A stretch of 64,000 nt of DNA, from the NCBI GenBank assembly GCA_000687975.1, contig JIAB01000001.1, forward strand, positions 2,208,001 to 2,272,000. The letters run 5' to 3'. Shown piece by piece: positions 1 through 9,330 of this stretch (position 1 is the first letter of the stretch; the number at the start of each line of letters is the position of its first letter). The notes under the pieces were generated by a model. The model searched no databases. It had not been told where the DNA came from and saw only the letters and a list, made by a program, of their open reading frames with translations. The position numbers and the translations under genes are program-made. Source of the DNA: Lachnospiraceae bacterium AC2031 (lineage in GTDB: Bacteria; Bacillota; Clostridia; Lachnospirales; Lachnospiraceae).

Positions 1-753
1 CTTAATAAGAGTGATTTTAAGAAGAATGGTAACATGGCAACTTACTATGGCGAGAACTACGGCGATGTTACTATCGGAACAATTGGCGCAAATATTAAGG
101 GTCAGTGGTATCAGGGCTTTTGGTTTGATGAAAACGGAAACAACACATATGCTCCTAAGGGCTCTTGGAAGGGCTCAGGCGACTGGCAGTGGTACGAGGA
201 TACATCAGGCTGGTATCCAGTAAACTGCTGGCAGAGAATGGATAAGCTGTATGAAAATTATACAGGAAATGGAAATCCTGCAACAGTTGCAACAGAATCT
301 CGTTCTTGGGGACAGGGAAAGATGTATGTTTCAAAGGGTTGGTTCTACTTTGATGAGAACGGCTATGCAGCAACAAATGGCTGGTATAAGATAGATGGCT
401 CTTGGTATTATTTCGACAACTTCCTTTATGAAGGTGGATGCTGGAGAGATGGATATTATATAGGCTATGATGGAGTACAGAGCTATCCATATACAGGAAG
501 CTGGAAATCTAATTCAACAGGCTGGTGGTTTGAAGATACTTCAGGCTGGTATCCATGTAATGAGAAAGTAGTAATCAACGGAAATGAATACTATTTTAAG
601 TCTAACGGATACTTGGCAGTTGATGAGTGGATCGAGCCGGGTCAGGCAGGAAACGAATGGACTGGCATGTGGATCCATGTAGACTCATCAGGTCTTGAAG
701 ATAAAACAGGTAGCTACGATGAAAATGGCAACTGGATCGAAACTCCAAATTAA
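1..753 (+). CDS. Cell-wall-binding repeat protein, C-terminal part (5' truncated by window edge)
   Basis: The reading frame is open from base 1 to the TAA at 751-753, so the gene starts outside the window; the internal ATG at 34 has no ribosome-binding site and is not a credible start. The visible 250 residues are a run of aromatic/glycine modules of the choline-binding or cell-wall-binding type (patterns such as GSW..S.TGWWFEDTSGWYP, KIDGSWYYFD, FDENGY). This family holds secreted proteins non-covalently on the cell wall. The modules closely resemble those at the C-terminus of the giant protein at 22969-31251, so the two proteins probably share an anchoring surface. The last 50 residues (after about residue 200) are a diverged cap without full modules. 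The upstream catalytic or adhesive part is not visible. Confidence 0.85.
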   Translation, partial: LNKSDFKKNGNMATYYGENYGDVTIGTIGANIKGQWYQGFWFDENGNNTYAPKGSWKGSGDWQWYEDTSGWYPVNCWQRMDKLYENYTGNGNPATVATESRSWGQGKMYVSKGWFYFDENGYAATNGWYKIDGSWYYFDNFLYEGGCWRDGYYIGYDGVQSYPYTGSWKSNSTGWWFEDTSGWYPCNEKVVINGNEYYFKSNGYLAVDEWIEPGQAGNEWTGMWIHVDSSGLEDKTGSYDENGNWIETPN

Positions 754-784
754 GGAACAATTGGCTCGAGGTTGAATAAAAAAC

Positions 785-813
785 TTTACATTGATATAGG
801 ATGGTTGTATAAT
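785..813 (+). promoter_or_regulatory. Promoter of the thrS T-box transcript
   Basis: TTTACA at 785-790 and TATAAT at 808-813 are separated by 17 bases, a near-consensus vegetative sigma promoter. It sits just upstream of the T-box leader and downstream of the preceding stop codon, so transcription would start around 820. Confidence 0.75.
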
Positions 814-819
814 CGAAAA

Positions 820-1086
820 ACAATCATTTAAAAAAGTTAAACCGTTGACGAGGACATGTTCGGTGTTAGAACTAGTCGACAGAGAGAGGTGCCATCGGCT
901 GAGAGCACCTTAGACCTAGAACATCCGAGTACTACCTCCGAGGGATCCCCAGTAGTTTACGAAAAGGATACGGTGATTCCGTTATAATCAACCGAGTGGT
1001 CGCGCTAAACATGCACGGCAACCAGGGTGGAACCGCGTAATTAACGTCCCTGTACTATCATTGTATAGTACAGGGACTATTTTTAT
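820..1086 (+). promoter_or_regulatory. T-box riboswitch leader (threonyl-tRNA sensing) with terminator
   Basis: The invariant T-box sequence AGGGTGGAACCGCG is at 1024-1037 and is followed by an intrinsic terminator: GTCCCTGTACTAT (1046-1058) pairs with ATAGTACAGGGAC (1065-1077), then a T-rich run to 1086. A threonine codon ACC at 934-936 lies in the stretch where the Stem I specifier loop is expected (ACT at 931-933 is the alternative). Uncharged tRNA-Thr would stabilise the antiterminator and turn on thrS. The identity of the T-box is clear; the exact specifier triplet is inferred. Confidence 0.93.
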
Positions 1087-1179
1087 TTAAAACAGAATTA
1101 AATCGCGAGCAATTATGTTGCGAAAGCAAGAACTGAGACTCCGCGCATAATTGCCGTGGGAATAATGGAGGAAATAAAA

Positions 1180-2982
1180 ATGGATAACAAAGAATACTTC
1201 TTGAGCGTTTACAGACATTCTATGGCACATGTCATGGCTAAGGCTGTCATGGAAATCTTCGGTAAGGAGAATGTCCAGATTGCTATCGGTCCTCAGATCG
1301 ATGATGGCTTCTACTATGACTTCATGCTTCCAAGAACAATTACAAATGACGATCATAAGGCTATCGAGGACAAGATGCGTGAGATCCTTAAGCGTCGTGA
1401 AGACTGGACATGCAAGGAAGTAACAAAGGAAGAGGCACTTGAGATATTCAAGGGTCAGAAATATAAAGAAGAACTTATCAATGATCTTCCAGATGGTGAG
1501 AAGATTACTGTTTATTATACAGGTGATGACTTTGTAGATCTTTGCCGTGGACCTCATATCTCTAACTCACAGGAGCTTATGAATGTTTCATATAAGGTAA
1601 AGTCGGTTTCAGGTTCATACTGGAGAGGTGATGAGCATAATGATCAGCTTCAGAGAATCTATATGTACTGCTTCCCAGATAAGCAGTCACTCAAGGCTCA
1701 CCTTGACTTTGTTAAGGAAGCTATGGAGCGTGATCACAAGAAGATCGGACCAGAGCAGGAGCTCTTCATGTTTGATGAGTCTGCACCAGGTATGCCATAC
1801 TGGCTTCCACGTGGATTCAAGATGTACAACGCTATTCTCGACTTCTGGAGAAAGCTCCATGAAGAGTATGGATATCAGGAGATCCTTGCACCAGTTATCA
1901 ACCACAAGAATCTTTGGGAGACATCTGGTCACTGGGGACACTACAAAGAGAATATGTTCCTCGTAACAAATGCAACTGTAAATGAGAAGACAGACGAGGA
2001 AGAAATCAATACAGACATTCAGTATGCTATCAAGCCAATGAACTGTCCTAACGCAATAAATGTATACAAGAATGGCCTCCACAGCTATAAGGAGCTGCCA
2101 ATCAGATATAGTGAGACGCAGGTAATTCACCGTCGTGAGAAGAGTGGTGAGTTAAATGGTCTTTTCAGAGTTCAGATGTTCCATCAGGACGATGATCATA
2201 CATTCCTTACAGAGGATATGATCGAGGATGAGATTGGCGATATCATGGACATCGCAAAGTACATCTACGAGACATTTGGTCTTACATATGAGGCTGAGCT
2301 TTCAACAAGACCTGATGACTTCATGGGTGCACCAGAGCTTTGGGATGCTGCTGAGGCTTCACTTAAGAGAATCCTTGATAAGAAGTATGGCGAGGGCGGA
2401 TATGAGATTAACGAAGGCGATGGAGCTTTCTATGGTCCAAAGATCGACCTTAAGATGAAGGACTGCATCGGCCGTGAGTGGCAGATGGGTACAATTCAGC
2501 TTGACTTCCAGCTTCCACTTAACTTTGACCTTAGATACGTAGCAGCTGACGGCTCACAGAAGCGTCCTGTTATGATACATAGAGCTATCTTCGGTTCATT
2601 TGAAAGATTTATCGGTATCCTTATCGAGAACTTCAAGGGTGTATTCCCATTCTGGATGTCACCATTCCAGGTTGGTATCGTTCCTATCAGACCTGAGCAT
2701 AACGAGTATGCAAAGCAGGTTGAGAAGACACTCCGCAAGGCTGGTATTCGTGTAGAGGCTGATTACTCAGATGAGAACATGAAGACAAAGATCAAGGGCT
2801 TCAAGAAGTTCAAGGAGCCATACATCCTTATTCTTGGTGACAAAGAGGCTGAGGAAGGAACAGTATCAGTTAACGTTCGCGGTAACAAGCAGATGAACGG
2901 TGTTCCTCTTGCTGACTTTGTAGAACTCTGCAAGAAGCAGATTGAGGAGCATACATTAGAGCTTATTGATTCAGTAGAATAA
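1180..2982 (+). CDS. thrS: Threonyl-tRNA synthetase (lacks TGS domain)
   Basis: Charges tRNA-Thr with threonine in the cytoplasm. The start is set at ATG 1180 because GGAGG (1167-1171) lies 8 bases upstream; the in-frame GTG at 1156 lies before this site. The 600 residues begin almost directly with the editing domain (HxxxH at residues 13-17, later DLCRGPH), so the N-terminal TGS domain of the longer E. coli-type enzyme (about 640 residues) is absent. The class II core follows, including motif 2 around FRVQMFHQDDDHTF, and a C-terminal anticodon-binding domain (GIVPIRPEHNEYA onwards). It is expressed from its own T-box leader. Identification is firm; the missing TGS domain is seen in several Clostridia and need not mean loss of function. 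Confidence 0.96.
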   Translation: MDNKEYFLSVYRHSMAHVMAKAVMEIFGKENVQIAIGPQIDDGFYYDFMLPRTITNDDHKAIEDKMREILKRREDWTCKEVTKEEALEIFKGQKYKEELINDLPDGEKITVYYTGDDFVDLCRGPHISNSQELMNVSYKVKSVSGSYWRGDEHNDQLQRIYMYCFPDKQSLKAHLDFVKEAMERDHKKIGPEQELFMFDESAPGMPYWLPRGFKMYNAILDFWRKLHEEYGYQEILAPVINHKNLWETSGHWGHYKENMFLVTNATVNEKTDEEEINTDIQYAIKPMNCPNAINVYKNGLHSYKELPIRYSETQVIHRREKSGELNGLFRVQMFHQDDDHTFLTEDMIEDEIGDIMDIAKYIYETFGLTYEAELSTRPDDFMGAPELWDAAEASLKRILDKKYGEGGYEINEGDGAFYGPKIDLKMKDCIGREWQMGTIQLDFQLPLNFDLRYVAADGSQKRPVMIHRAIFGSFERFIGILIENFKGVFPFWMSPFQVGIVPIRPEHNEYAKQVEKTLRKAGIRVEADYSDENMKTKIKGFKKFKEPYILILGDKEAEEGTVSVNVRGNKQMNGVPLADFVELCKKQIEEHTLELIDSVE

Positions 2983-2986
2983 TAAA

Positions 2987-3002
2987 CATGGTGCACCATG
3001 TG
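2987..3002. repeat. Perfect 16-bp palindrome behind thrS
   Basis: ACATGGTGCACCATGT follows the thrS stop codons immediately. It has no T-run on either side, so it is not a standard terminator; it could be an mRNA 3' hairpin or a protein site. Nothing else is visible between 3003 and the next gene's ribosome-binding site. Confidence 0.5.
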
Positions 3003-3087
3003 CGCTCTTGATTTATGGGGCGGAATAAGATAGAATATTGACTAGGTATGGGCGCTGGAAAAGTGTCCGATTTAGGAGATTTATTTT

Positions 3088-3582
3088 ATGCTTGATGAAG
3101 AAAAGATAAAGCTGATGACCAAGGTCACCATTTATGAGAAGCATCAGGAGATGGGTGACATGATCCTCAGCCGATATTACAGAGAGGATTATGTGCAGTA
3201 CGGCTGCCTGAAGACTCTCGTTGCGACAACATTTTGCTACTGGATAACCGTGGCTGTCTACATACTGCTCAAGTTTGAGAAGGTGCTGGAAGATCTGAAT
3301 CATATTGATTATTTCAAGATCATCACCTGGCTAATGGTAGGGTATGTAGGAGTGATGGTTGTTTTCTATTTGTATGCCTTTGTGGTTTACAATTATAAGT
3401 ACGCAAAAGCTAAGCCTGGAATAGTGAAGTATAACAAATGGCTTCGTAAGCTTGTGAAGCTTTACGATGAAGACGAAACAAAGTCTATGATCAAGAGTGG
3501 TAAGGTTAAAGTATACTCCGAAATCGGAGGAAGTATGGATGATTTTGATTTAGACCTTCCAAAAGAAGGGGGAGCACAGTAA
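3088..3582 (+). CDS. Hypothetical membrane protein, two TM segments
   Basis: I do not recognise a family. The 164-residue product has a charged N-terminal helix, hydrophobic segments at roughly residues 47-70 and 78-106, and a C-terminal cytoplasmic-looking tail ending in acidic residues (GGSMDDFDLDLPKEGG). AGGAG about 8 bases before ATG 3088 supports the start. Its stop codon overlaps the ATG of the next gene (TAATG at 3580-3584), which implies translational coupling with the 339-residue membrane protein and membership of the cdaA-cdaR transcription unit. A role linked to the cell envelope is inferred from context only. Confidence 0.75.
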   Translation: MLDEEKIKLMTKVTIYEKHQEMGDMILSRYYREDYVQYGCLKTLVATTFCYWITVAVYILLKFEKVLEDLNHIDYFKIITWLMVGYVGVMVVFYLYAFVVYNYKYAKAKPGIVKYNKWLRKLVKLYDEDETKSMIKSGKVKVYSEIGGSMDDFDLDLPKEGGAQ

Positions 3583-4601
3583 TGTCAGGTATATTAAATA
3601 TTAAAAATGTTATCAGAGATTTCTGCAGAAAGCAGGATGAGATTATTACTCCTCTTTTCAGATTTGTATGGAGTCTTATTGTATTCATGTCAGTGAATAA
3701 GCTGTTCCATTACAATACATTGGCTAATAAGATTGAAGTAGTTATTCTTCTTTCAATACTTGCAGCGCTGCTTCCAGATGGATTCATGTTCTTCATGGTT
3801 GGTGTGCTGATAACGCTTCATAGCTTTTCAGTATCACTTGAAGTAGGCGCCGTATTCATTGTAATATTCACAGCAATTTATTGTGTGTTTGTCAGATTCT
3901 TCCCTCATTACGTTTATGCGATAATGTTGGTTCCAGTCTGCTACGTATTACACATTCCATTTGCGGCTCCAATAATTATAGCAATGGTTGCAGGTATCCC
4001 AGGACTTGTTCCTTCGATATGTGGTATCGTTCTATACTATTTTTCTCTTTGTGCAGCAGAGGTTTCAAGACTGCTTGCAGTTGAGTCGGCAGAAAATGAG
4101 ATTGAAGCACTCAGACAGCTTTCTGAAGTACTTATGAGCAACAAGGATATGTATACAACAATCATTATCTTTGCAATCACAATTCTCGTTACTGCAATTC
4201 TTAAGAAGTTTAGCTATCCATTTGCAATCTATATTGCGATTGCGGCTGGTACTATTGTAAATATCATTGGTTCAATATTTGCTGGTTACATCGTTGGTGA
4301 AGATGTTGCAGCTGGCTTGGTACTTGCAGGAAGTCTTATTGGTGCAGTTATTGCAATGGTTATCAGATTTGGTCAGGGCGTACTTGACTATCAGCATACA
4401 GAGCGTGTGCAGTTCGAAGATGATGACTATTATTACTATGTAAAAGCTGTTCCAAAGATTGATTCTGAAAAGGCAAAGGAAAAGGGAATAAAGCGTTCAG
4501 AAGAAAAGATGAGACCTTCTGAGGCTGTATCAAGTAAGGTTAGAGAGATTCTTGATACCCCAACTTTGGATATACCAGATACTGATAATGAGATGGCATA
4601 A
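3582..4601 (+). CDS. Hypothetical polytopic membrane protein upstream of cdaA
   Basis: A 339-residue protein with about eight to ten hydrophobic segments between residues 20 and 265, many of them short and Ala/Ile/Val rich, and a polar C-terminal tail (about 290-339) with Lys/Glu clusters. The start ATG overlaps the stop of the preceding gene by one base. Only 21 bases separate it from cdaA, so the two are very probably cotranscribed. I do not recognise the family; the fold could be a transporter or a scaffold for the cyclase complex, but the sequence itself does not show which. Confidence 0.75.
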   Translation: MSGILNIKNVIRDFCRKQDEIITPLFRFVWSLIVFMSVNKLFHYNTLANKIEVVILLSILAALLPDGFMFFMVGVLITLHSFSVSLEVGAVFIVIFTAIYCVFVRFFPHYVYAIMLVPVCYVLHIPFAAPIIIAMVAGIPGLVPSICGIVLYYFSLCAAEVSRLLAVESAENEIEALRQLSEVLMSNKDMYTTIIIFAITILVTAILKKFSYPFAIYIAIAAGTIVNIIGSIFAGYIVGEDVAAGLVLAGSLIGAVIAMVIRFGQGVLDYQHTERVQFEDDDYYYYVKAVPKIDSEKAKEKGIKRSEEKMRPSEAVSSKVREILDTPTLDIPDTDNEMA

Positions 4602-4622
4602 TTAATTACAGAGGGGCATTAG

Positions 4623-5507
4623 ATGAAGGCTATATGGACTTTCATCCAGACATATCTAGAGGGTGTCTATTTCCCAGATATTAAGTGGGCGGATGTGCTG
4701 GATATCCTTATAATTGCATATATTCTGTATCATCTGTTTTTATGGATAAAAACAAGCCGCGCTATGACTCTGCTCAAGGGTATACTTGTCGTGGCTGTTT
4801 TTCTTGCGTTTGCCTCTATATGTAAGCTTAATACAATTCTTTTTATCGCCAAGAACTTGATAAATGTTATCCTCCTTGCACTGGTTATTTTGTTCCAGCC
4901 TGAGCTGAGAAGAGCATTGGACGAGCTTGGCCGAAGAAATATCCTGTCTAGATTTTTTAAATCCATTAATCCAAAGAATAATGTGGAGAAGAGTCTTAGT
5001 GATAAGACTATCTATGAGCTGGTTAAGACCTCCATGCAGCTTTCAAAGGATAAGACAGGAGCTCTTATAGTTCTTGAACATGATACTCCACTTGGTGAGT
5101 ATATTAATACAGGAATCAGTATAGATGCTGTAGTAACTCAGCAGCTTCTAAGAAATATATTTGAGAAGAATACTCCGCTTCATGATGGCGCAGTAATAAT
5201 TAAAGACAACAGGGTAATAGCAGCTACCTGCTACTTGCCACTTACAGATAATGGATCCCTGGAGAAAAACCTGGGAACCAGACATAGAGCGGGTCTTGGT
5301 ATCAGTGAGGTTACTGATAGTATGACCATTATCGTTTCTGAGGAAACTGGAGAAGTTTCTATTGCCTATAGAGGTCAGCTCTATAAGAATCTGGATGAGG
5401 ATGGCATAAGACGTAAGCTGTCTAAGCTCCAGAAGTCTAGAGATGATAGGCCTTCCAGAAAGAGAATTAAGAAGGGAGGTCTGCAGCTTGAGCAAGAAAA
5501 GAAATAA
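4623..5507 (+). CDS. cdaA: Diadenylate cyclase CdaA
   Basis: Makes the second messenger c-di-AMP from two ATP at the membrane; c-di-AMP controls potassium and osmolyte uptake and wall homeostasis in Firmicutes. The 294-residue protein has three N-terminal membrane helices (about residues 20-85) followed by the DAC domain. The two hallmark active-site motifs are visible: DGA in HDGAVII (around residue 187) and RHR in GTRHRAGLG (around residue 220). GAGGGG precedes the ATG. The gene overlaps the start of the next gene (cdaR), its usual membrane partner and regulator. The common third partner, glmM, is not next to them here; a sirtuin gene follows instead. Confidence 0.95.
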   Translation: MKAIWTFIQTYLEGVYFPDIKWADVLDILIIAYILYHLFLWIKTSRAMTLLKGILVVAVFLAFASICKLNTILFIAKNLINVILLALVILFQPELRRALDELGRRNILSRFFKSINPKNNVEKSLSDKTIYELVKTSMQLSKDKTGALIVLEHDTPLGEYINTGISIDAVVTQQLLRNIFEKNTPLHDGAVIIKDNRVIAATCYLPLTDNGSLEKNLGTRHRAGLGISEVTDSMTIIVSEETGEVSIAYRGQLYKNLDEDGIRRKLSKLQKSRDDRPSRKRIKKGGLQLEQEKK

Positions 5508-7122
5508 TAAGCCGGATGATAATCTAGAAGAAACTAAGGCAGAAGAAGTAAAGACAGAAGAAACTAATGCTGAAGTGGAAGATACAGTATCAGACGCAGA
5601 GACAGAGAATCTGAAAGAAGATACAGTATCAGATGCAGAGACAGAGAATCTGAAAGAAGATACAGTATCAGATGCAGAGACAGAGAATCTGAAAGAGGAC
5701 ACAGTGTCAGATGCGGAAACTGAGAATCTCACAGAGAATACAGATACTTTGCCTGTAGATACAGATACTTTGTATGGTACAGACACCCTGTATGACACAG
5801 ATACTCTCTATGAGACGGATACTCTGTATGCCAATACCGACAATCTTGTTGGTGAGGGCCATAAGAACGATTCACAAAAGAAGAATAAGTTCTTCGACAA
5901 TATGGGTCTTAAGATCCTTGCACTTCTTTGTTCATTTGTTATCTGGTTTGTAGTAATGAACATTCAGGATGGAGTCGTTACTAAAACGATTTATGATATT
6001 CCTGTAGACATAGTAAATGGAGATACCATCACTCAGAACGGTAAGCTTTACAATGTTACTGAGGGTGAAACGGTGGATGTCATCGTAAAGGGACCTAGAT
6101 CTACAGTAGAGAATCTGGAAGCAAGCAACTTCGAAGCAGTTGCGGATATATCCCATTTGTCTGTAACGAATTCTACAACGATAAAAGTATCGCTGAATAA
6201 TTCTGTTGCAGCAAGCAGAGCTAAGAAGGTTTCCATCACACCTGTAAATCAGTATGTGATCCTCAGCATCGAGGAGGAAGTTGAGAAGAGTATTCCGGTT
6301 CGTGTTATCACAACTGGTTCTGCAGCTGATGGCTATGCAATCGGCTCGGTTGTTCCAACTCCTAACATGATCACTGTTTCAGGACCGGAATCAGTTCTTT
6401 CTAATATCGTTGAGGCAAGAGCTGTCGTTGATGTAAGCGGCGCCTTCGAGGATATGGACAGAGTTGTAAGAGTAGGCTGTATCGATGGATATGGTGCTGC
6501 AGTTGAGAAGGATAACATGACGCTTTCATCTTCGGATGTTACGGTATCAATTCCTGTTTATCCTACAAAGGAAGTTCCTGTTAATATAACAACAGCAGGT
6601 AAGGTTCACGAGGGTTATGGCATAAGAAGTATTAACTTCGAGCCATCAACAGTTGTGATCGCAGGAGATAAAGAGATTCTTGATACCATATCATCTATTG
6701 ATATCAAGGATGTGCTGGTAACAGATGCGACAACAAACATTGAGAAGAACCTGGATATTGTAGAGTATCTTCCAGCTGAAGTATTTGTTCCAGATAATTC
6801 TTCTAACGAGATTGCAGTTAGTGTAGAACTTGCAGAGACCTGTGAGCAGGAGAAAACATTGAATCCTGGAGATATCAAAATCCTGGGAGGAGCTTACGAG
6901 AAGAACTATGAGATAATAGATCCTCAGCCTTTAAAGATAAAGATTCAGGGATTTGAAGATGATATCACAGATATCGATGTTGTGTCTCTTGACCCAAGAG
7001 TAAATGTTGAAGGACTTCAGCCTGGCAAATACGATCTTGATATAGAGTTCAATGCAGGCGATAACTATACAATAAACGGCAGTTATAAGGTCAGAATTGA
7101 AGTAACTGAGCCTACGCCTTAA
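5488..7122 (+). CDS. cdaR: YbbR-domain regulator of the cyclase (CdaR) with long acidic repeat N-terminus
   Basis: CdaR proteins are single-pass membrane proteins with extracytoplasmic YbbR domains that modulate CdaA. I place the start at TTG 5488, seven bases after GGGAGGT (5474-5480), inside the 3' end of cdaA; an upstream in-frame ATG (5443) lacks such a site. The 544-residue product begins with about 130 residues of acidic low-complexity sequence: four copies of a 13-residue unit (DTVSDAETENLKE) and then copies of TDTLYx. A single membrane helix follows (MGLKILALLCSFVIWFVVMN, starting about residue 140), then about four YbbR repeats. The cytoplasmic repeat region is unusual for the family, which normally has a very short N-terminus. 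Confidence 0.9.
   Translation: MSKKRNNKPDDNLEETKAEEVKTEETNAEVEDTVSDAETENLKEDTVSDAETENLKEDTVSDAETENLKEDTVSDAETENLTENTDTLPVDTDTLYGTDTLYDTDTLYETDTLYANTDNLVGEGHKNDSQKKNKFFDNMGLKILALLCSFVIWFVVMNIQDGVVTKTIYDIPVDIVNGDTITQNGKLYNVTEGETVDVIVKGPRSTVENLEASNFEAVADISHLSVTNSTTIKVSLNNSVAASRAKKVSITPVNQYVILSIEEEVEKSIPVRVITTGSAADGYAIGSVVPTPNMITVSGPESVLSNIVEARAVVDVSGAFEDMDRVVRVGCIDGYGAAVEKDNMTLSSSDVTVSIPVYPTKEVPVNITTAGKVHEGYGIRSINFEPSTVVIAGDKEILDTISSIDIKDVLVTDATTNIEKNLDIVEYLPAEVFVPDNSSNEIAVSVELAETCEQEKTLNPGDIKILGGAYEKNYEIIDPQPLKIKIQGFEDDITDIDVVSLDPRVNVEGLQPGKYDLDIEFNAGDNYTINGSYKVRIEVTEPTP
5578..5733 (+). repeat. Four 39-bp tandem repeats in cdaR
   Basis: Four adjacent 39-base units (5578-5616, 5617-5655, 5656-5694, 5695-5733) encode DTVSDAETENLK-type 13-residue repeats. 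Units 2 and 3 look identical and unit 4 has several silent or near-silent changes, which points to recent expansion and possible length variation between strains. Confidence 0.93.
5761..5832 (+). repeat. Four 18-bp tandem repeats in cdaR
   Basis: Four 18-base units encode TDTLYG, TDTLYD, TDTLYE and TDTLYA, directly after the 39-bp repeats; a diverged unit (TDTLPVD) precedes them. They extend the disordered acidic cytoplasmic segment. Confidence 0.88.
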
Positions 7123-7176
7123 AGGGGTTTGGTGTAGGCACAATAACTTAGGGGATTTTTATGGGAGGTACATGGT

Positions 7177-7938
7177 ATGGAGATAGCTTCAAGCGGAGTT
7201 GAGAAACTCCAGCAGGCAATCAATGAGTCGAGTTACATAGTATTCTTCGGGGGCGCTGGCGTATCTACTGAGAGTGGCATACCAGACTTCAGAAGTCAGG
7301 ACGGCCTATATAATCAGAAATACAAATACCCACCAGAGGAGATAGTAAGTCATACATTTCTGGTGCATAAGACAGAAGAGTTCTATGAGTTTTATAAGGA
7401 CAAAATGTTAGCGCCAGATGCAAAGCCTAACGCAGCACACTATAAGCTGGCTGAACTTGAAAAGGCTGGAAAGCTGAAGGCAGTCATCACTCAGAATATT
7501 GATGGACTTCATCAGGCTGCTGGCAGCAAGGAAGTTCTTGAACTTCACGGATCAGTACTTAGAAATTACTGCTCCAAATGTGGAAAAAGATTTGATAGTA
7601 CCGATGATGATGTGTATGCAGGTGTAAAGTATATTCAGGCGGCACCTGGTGTTCCAAAGTGTGATGAGTGTGGTGGAACTGTTCGCCCGGATGTAGTTCT
7701 CTACGAAGAGGGTCTTGACAACTTCGTAATAAGTCGCACCATCGAACACATTTCAAAGGCAGATATGCTGATAATTGGTGGAACGTCACTGGTTGTGTAT
7801 CCTGCAGCAAGCTTCATTAATTACTTTAATGGTAAGCATCTTGCAGTTCTCAATATGGCTTCCACAGGTCGTGATTCACAGGCGGATATCGTAATTCACG
7901 ACAAGATTGGAGAGGTTCTCTCTAAGATAGAGGTTTAA
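7177..7938 (+). CDS. cobB: NAD-dependent protein deacylase, sirtuin family
   Basis: Removes acyl groups from lysine side chains using NAD+. The 253 residues contain the sirtuin hallmarks: GAGVSTESGIPDFR (26-39) for NAD binding, TQNIDGLH (105-112), the catalytic His of LHGS (124), and the zinc ligands C132, C135, C162, C165. GGGAGGT at 7163-7169 supports the start at ATG 7177. It is 54 bases behind cdaR and may be cotranscribed with the c-di-AMP genes, but that is inference. Substrates cannot be told from sequence; Tyr/Arg desuccinylase residues were not assessed. Confidence 0.93.
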   Translation: MEIASSGVEKLQQAINESSYIVFFGGAGVSTESGIPDFRSQDGLYNQKYKYPPEEIVSHTFLVHKTEEFYEFYKDKMLAPDAKPNAAHYKLAELEKAGKLKAVITQNIDGLHQAAGSKEVLELHGSVLRNYCSKCGKRFDSTDDDVYAGVKYIQAAPGVPKCDECGGTVRPDVVLYEEGLDNFVISRTIEHISKADMLIIGGTSLVVYPAASFINYFNGKHLAVLNMASTGRDSQADIVIHDKIGEVLSKIEV

Positions 7939-8031
7939 ATAAATAAACAGATGTTTTATAAAGAAACCTATATGATTAGTTAGTAGTAAATTAATACAAA
8001 CATATAAATATTATTCACGGAGGAAATACAA

Positions 8032-9267
8032 ATGTTTGATTTTGAAGAAATCGTAAAAGTTGACCCAGAAGTAGCTTCTGCTATGAACGATGAGTTTAAG
8101 CGTCAGAATGATAATCTTGAGCTTATAGCTTCTGAGAACATTGCATCTAAGGCTGTTATGGCAGCTATGGGAAGCCACCTGACAAATAAGTATGCTGAGG
8201 GATATCCTGGAAAGAGATACTATGGTGGATGTCAGTATGTTGACGTAGTAGAAGATCTTGCTCGTGAGAGAGCAAAGAAGCTTTTTGGTGCTGAGTATGC
8301 AAACGTACAGCCACACTCAGGTGCTCAGGCTAACATGGCAGTATTCTTTGCTACACTTCAGCCAGGAGATACATTTATGGGTATGAACCTTGACCACGGC
8401 GGTCACCTTACACACGGTTCACCAGTAAATATGTCTGGTAAGTATTTCAACTGCGTACCTTACGGAGTAAACGATGAGGGACGTATCGATTATGATAACG
8501 TACTTGCAATCGCTAAGGAAGCTCGTCCAAAGCTTATCGTAGCTGGTGCTTCTGCATATGCAAGAGAGATAGATTTCAAGAAGATGCGTGAGATCGCTGA
8601 TGAGGTTGGAGCAATCCTTATGGTAGATATGGCTCACATCGCTGGTCTTGTTGCAGCTGGTTATCACATGAGCCCAATCCCATATGCTCATATTACAACA
8701 ACTACAACACATAAGACTCTTCGTGGACCAAGAGGAGGACTTATTCTTTGCAGCGAAGAGATCAATGCTAAGTACAACTTCAACAAGGCTATCTTCCCTG
8801 GAATCCAGGGTGGCCCACTTATGCATGTAATTGCTGGTAAGGCTGTATGCTTTAAGGAAGCTCTTTCACAGGAGTACAAGGATTACATGGGTCGCGTTGT
8901 TGAGAATGCAGCTACACTTGCTGGTGCTCTTCAGGACAGAGGTTTCGATATCGTATCTGGTGGTACAGATAACCATCTTATGCTTGTTGACCTTAAGCGT
9001 CTTGGTCTTACAGGTAAGGAAGTTGAGAAGGCTCTCGATGAGGTTCGTATCACAGTTAACAAGAACACAGTTCCTAATGATCCACAGTCACCATTCGTAA
9101 CAAGTGGTGTAAGAGTTGGTACACCAGCTGTTACAACACGTGGTGCAGTTAAGGAAGATATGTTCACTATCGCAGATGCATTTAAGGCAGCTATCCTTGA
9201 TAAGGATTCAGATGCAGCTATGGCACTTGTTAAGAGCATTACAGACAAGTACCCACTTTATCAGTAA
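8032..9267 (+). CDS. glyA: Serine hydroxymethyltransferase
   Basis: Interconverts serine and glycine with transfer of a one-carbon unit to tetrahydrofolate, PLP dependent, cytoplasmic. The 411 residues match the family along their full length: LIASENIAS near the N-terminus, YPGKRYYGG, the HSGAQAN segment, and the PLP-binding Lys 228 in [19 protein letters not shown] lies upstream of ATG 8032. It stands alone between sir2 and ftsH; its codon use is strongly biased as in highly expressed genes. A palindrome with ATGAGTCA ends follows the stop. Confidence 0.97.
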   Translation: MFDFEEIVKVDPEVASAMNDEFKRQNDNLELIASENIASKAVMAAMGSHLTNKYAEGYPGKRYYGGCQYVDVVEDLARERAKKLFGAEYANVQPHSGAQANMAVFFATLQPGDTFMGMNLDHGGHLTHGSPVNMSGKYFNCVPYGVNDEGRIDYDNVLAIAKEARPKLIVAGASAYAREIDFKKMREIADEVGAILMVDMAHIAGLVAAGYHMSPIPYAHITTTTTHKTLRGPRGGLILCSEEINAKYNFNKAIFPGIQGGPLMHVIAGKAVCFKEALSQEYKDYMGRVVENAATLAGALQDRGFDIVSGGTDNHLMLVDLKRLGLTGKEVEKALDEVRITVNKNTVPNDPQSPFVTSGVRVGTPAVTTRGAVKEDMFTIADAFKAAILDKDSDAAMALVKSITDKYPLYQ

Positions 9268-9282
9268 ATTTTAGAGTTAATA

Positions 9283-9319
9283 AATGAGTCACTTTCCGTA
9301 AAAGGAAATGTGACTCATT
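9283..9319 (+). repeat. ATGAGTCA-type intergenic palindrome, copy 1
   Basis: AATGAGTCA (9283-9291) and TTTCC pair with GGAAA and TGACTCATT (ending 9319) around a 6-base loop. It fills the gap between glyA and ftsH. Similar ends recur at 40949, 49001, 54646 and 55518. It may act as a terminator or mRNA stabiliser, but no T-run follows on the + strand. Confidence 0.8.
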
Positions 9320-9330
9320 AGGATTTATAT

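Noticed and set aside
11-223. Small forward frame near the window start
   Set aside because: It is out of frame with the cell-wall-binding repeat gene (open from base 1 to 753) and lies inside it.
1156-1179. GTG start for thrS at 1156
   Set aside because: The strong GGAGG lies at 1167-1171, so it must serve the ATG at 1180; translation from 1156 would cross it.
5148-5798. Reverse-strand open frame with Ser/Val repeats
   Set aside because: It is the mirror of the tandem repeats in cdaR and overlaps cdaA; no ribosome-binding site.
7939-8031. Glycine riboswitch ahead of glyA
   Set aside because: The gap is only about 93 bases of AT-rich sequence, too short and without the expected tandem aptamer motifs.
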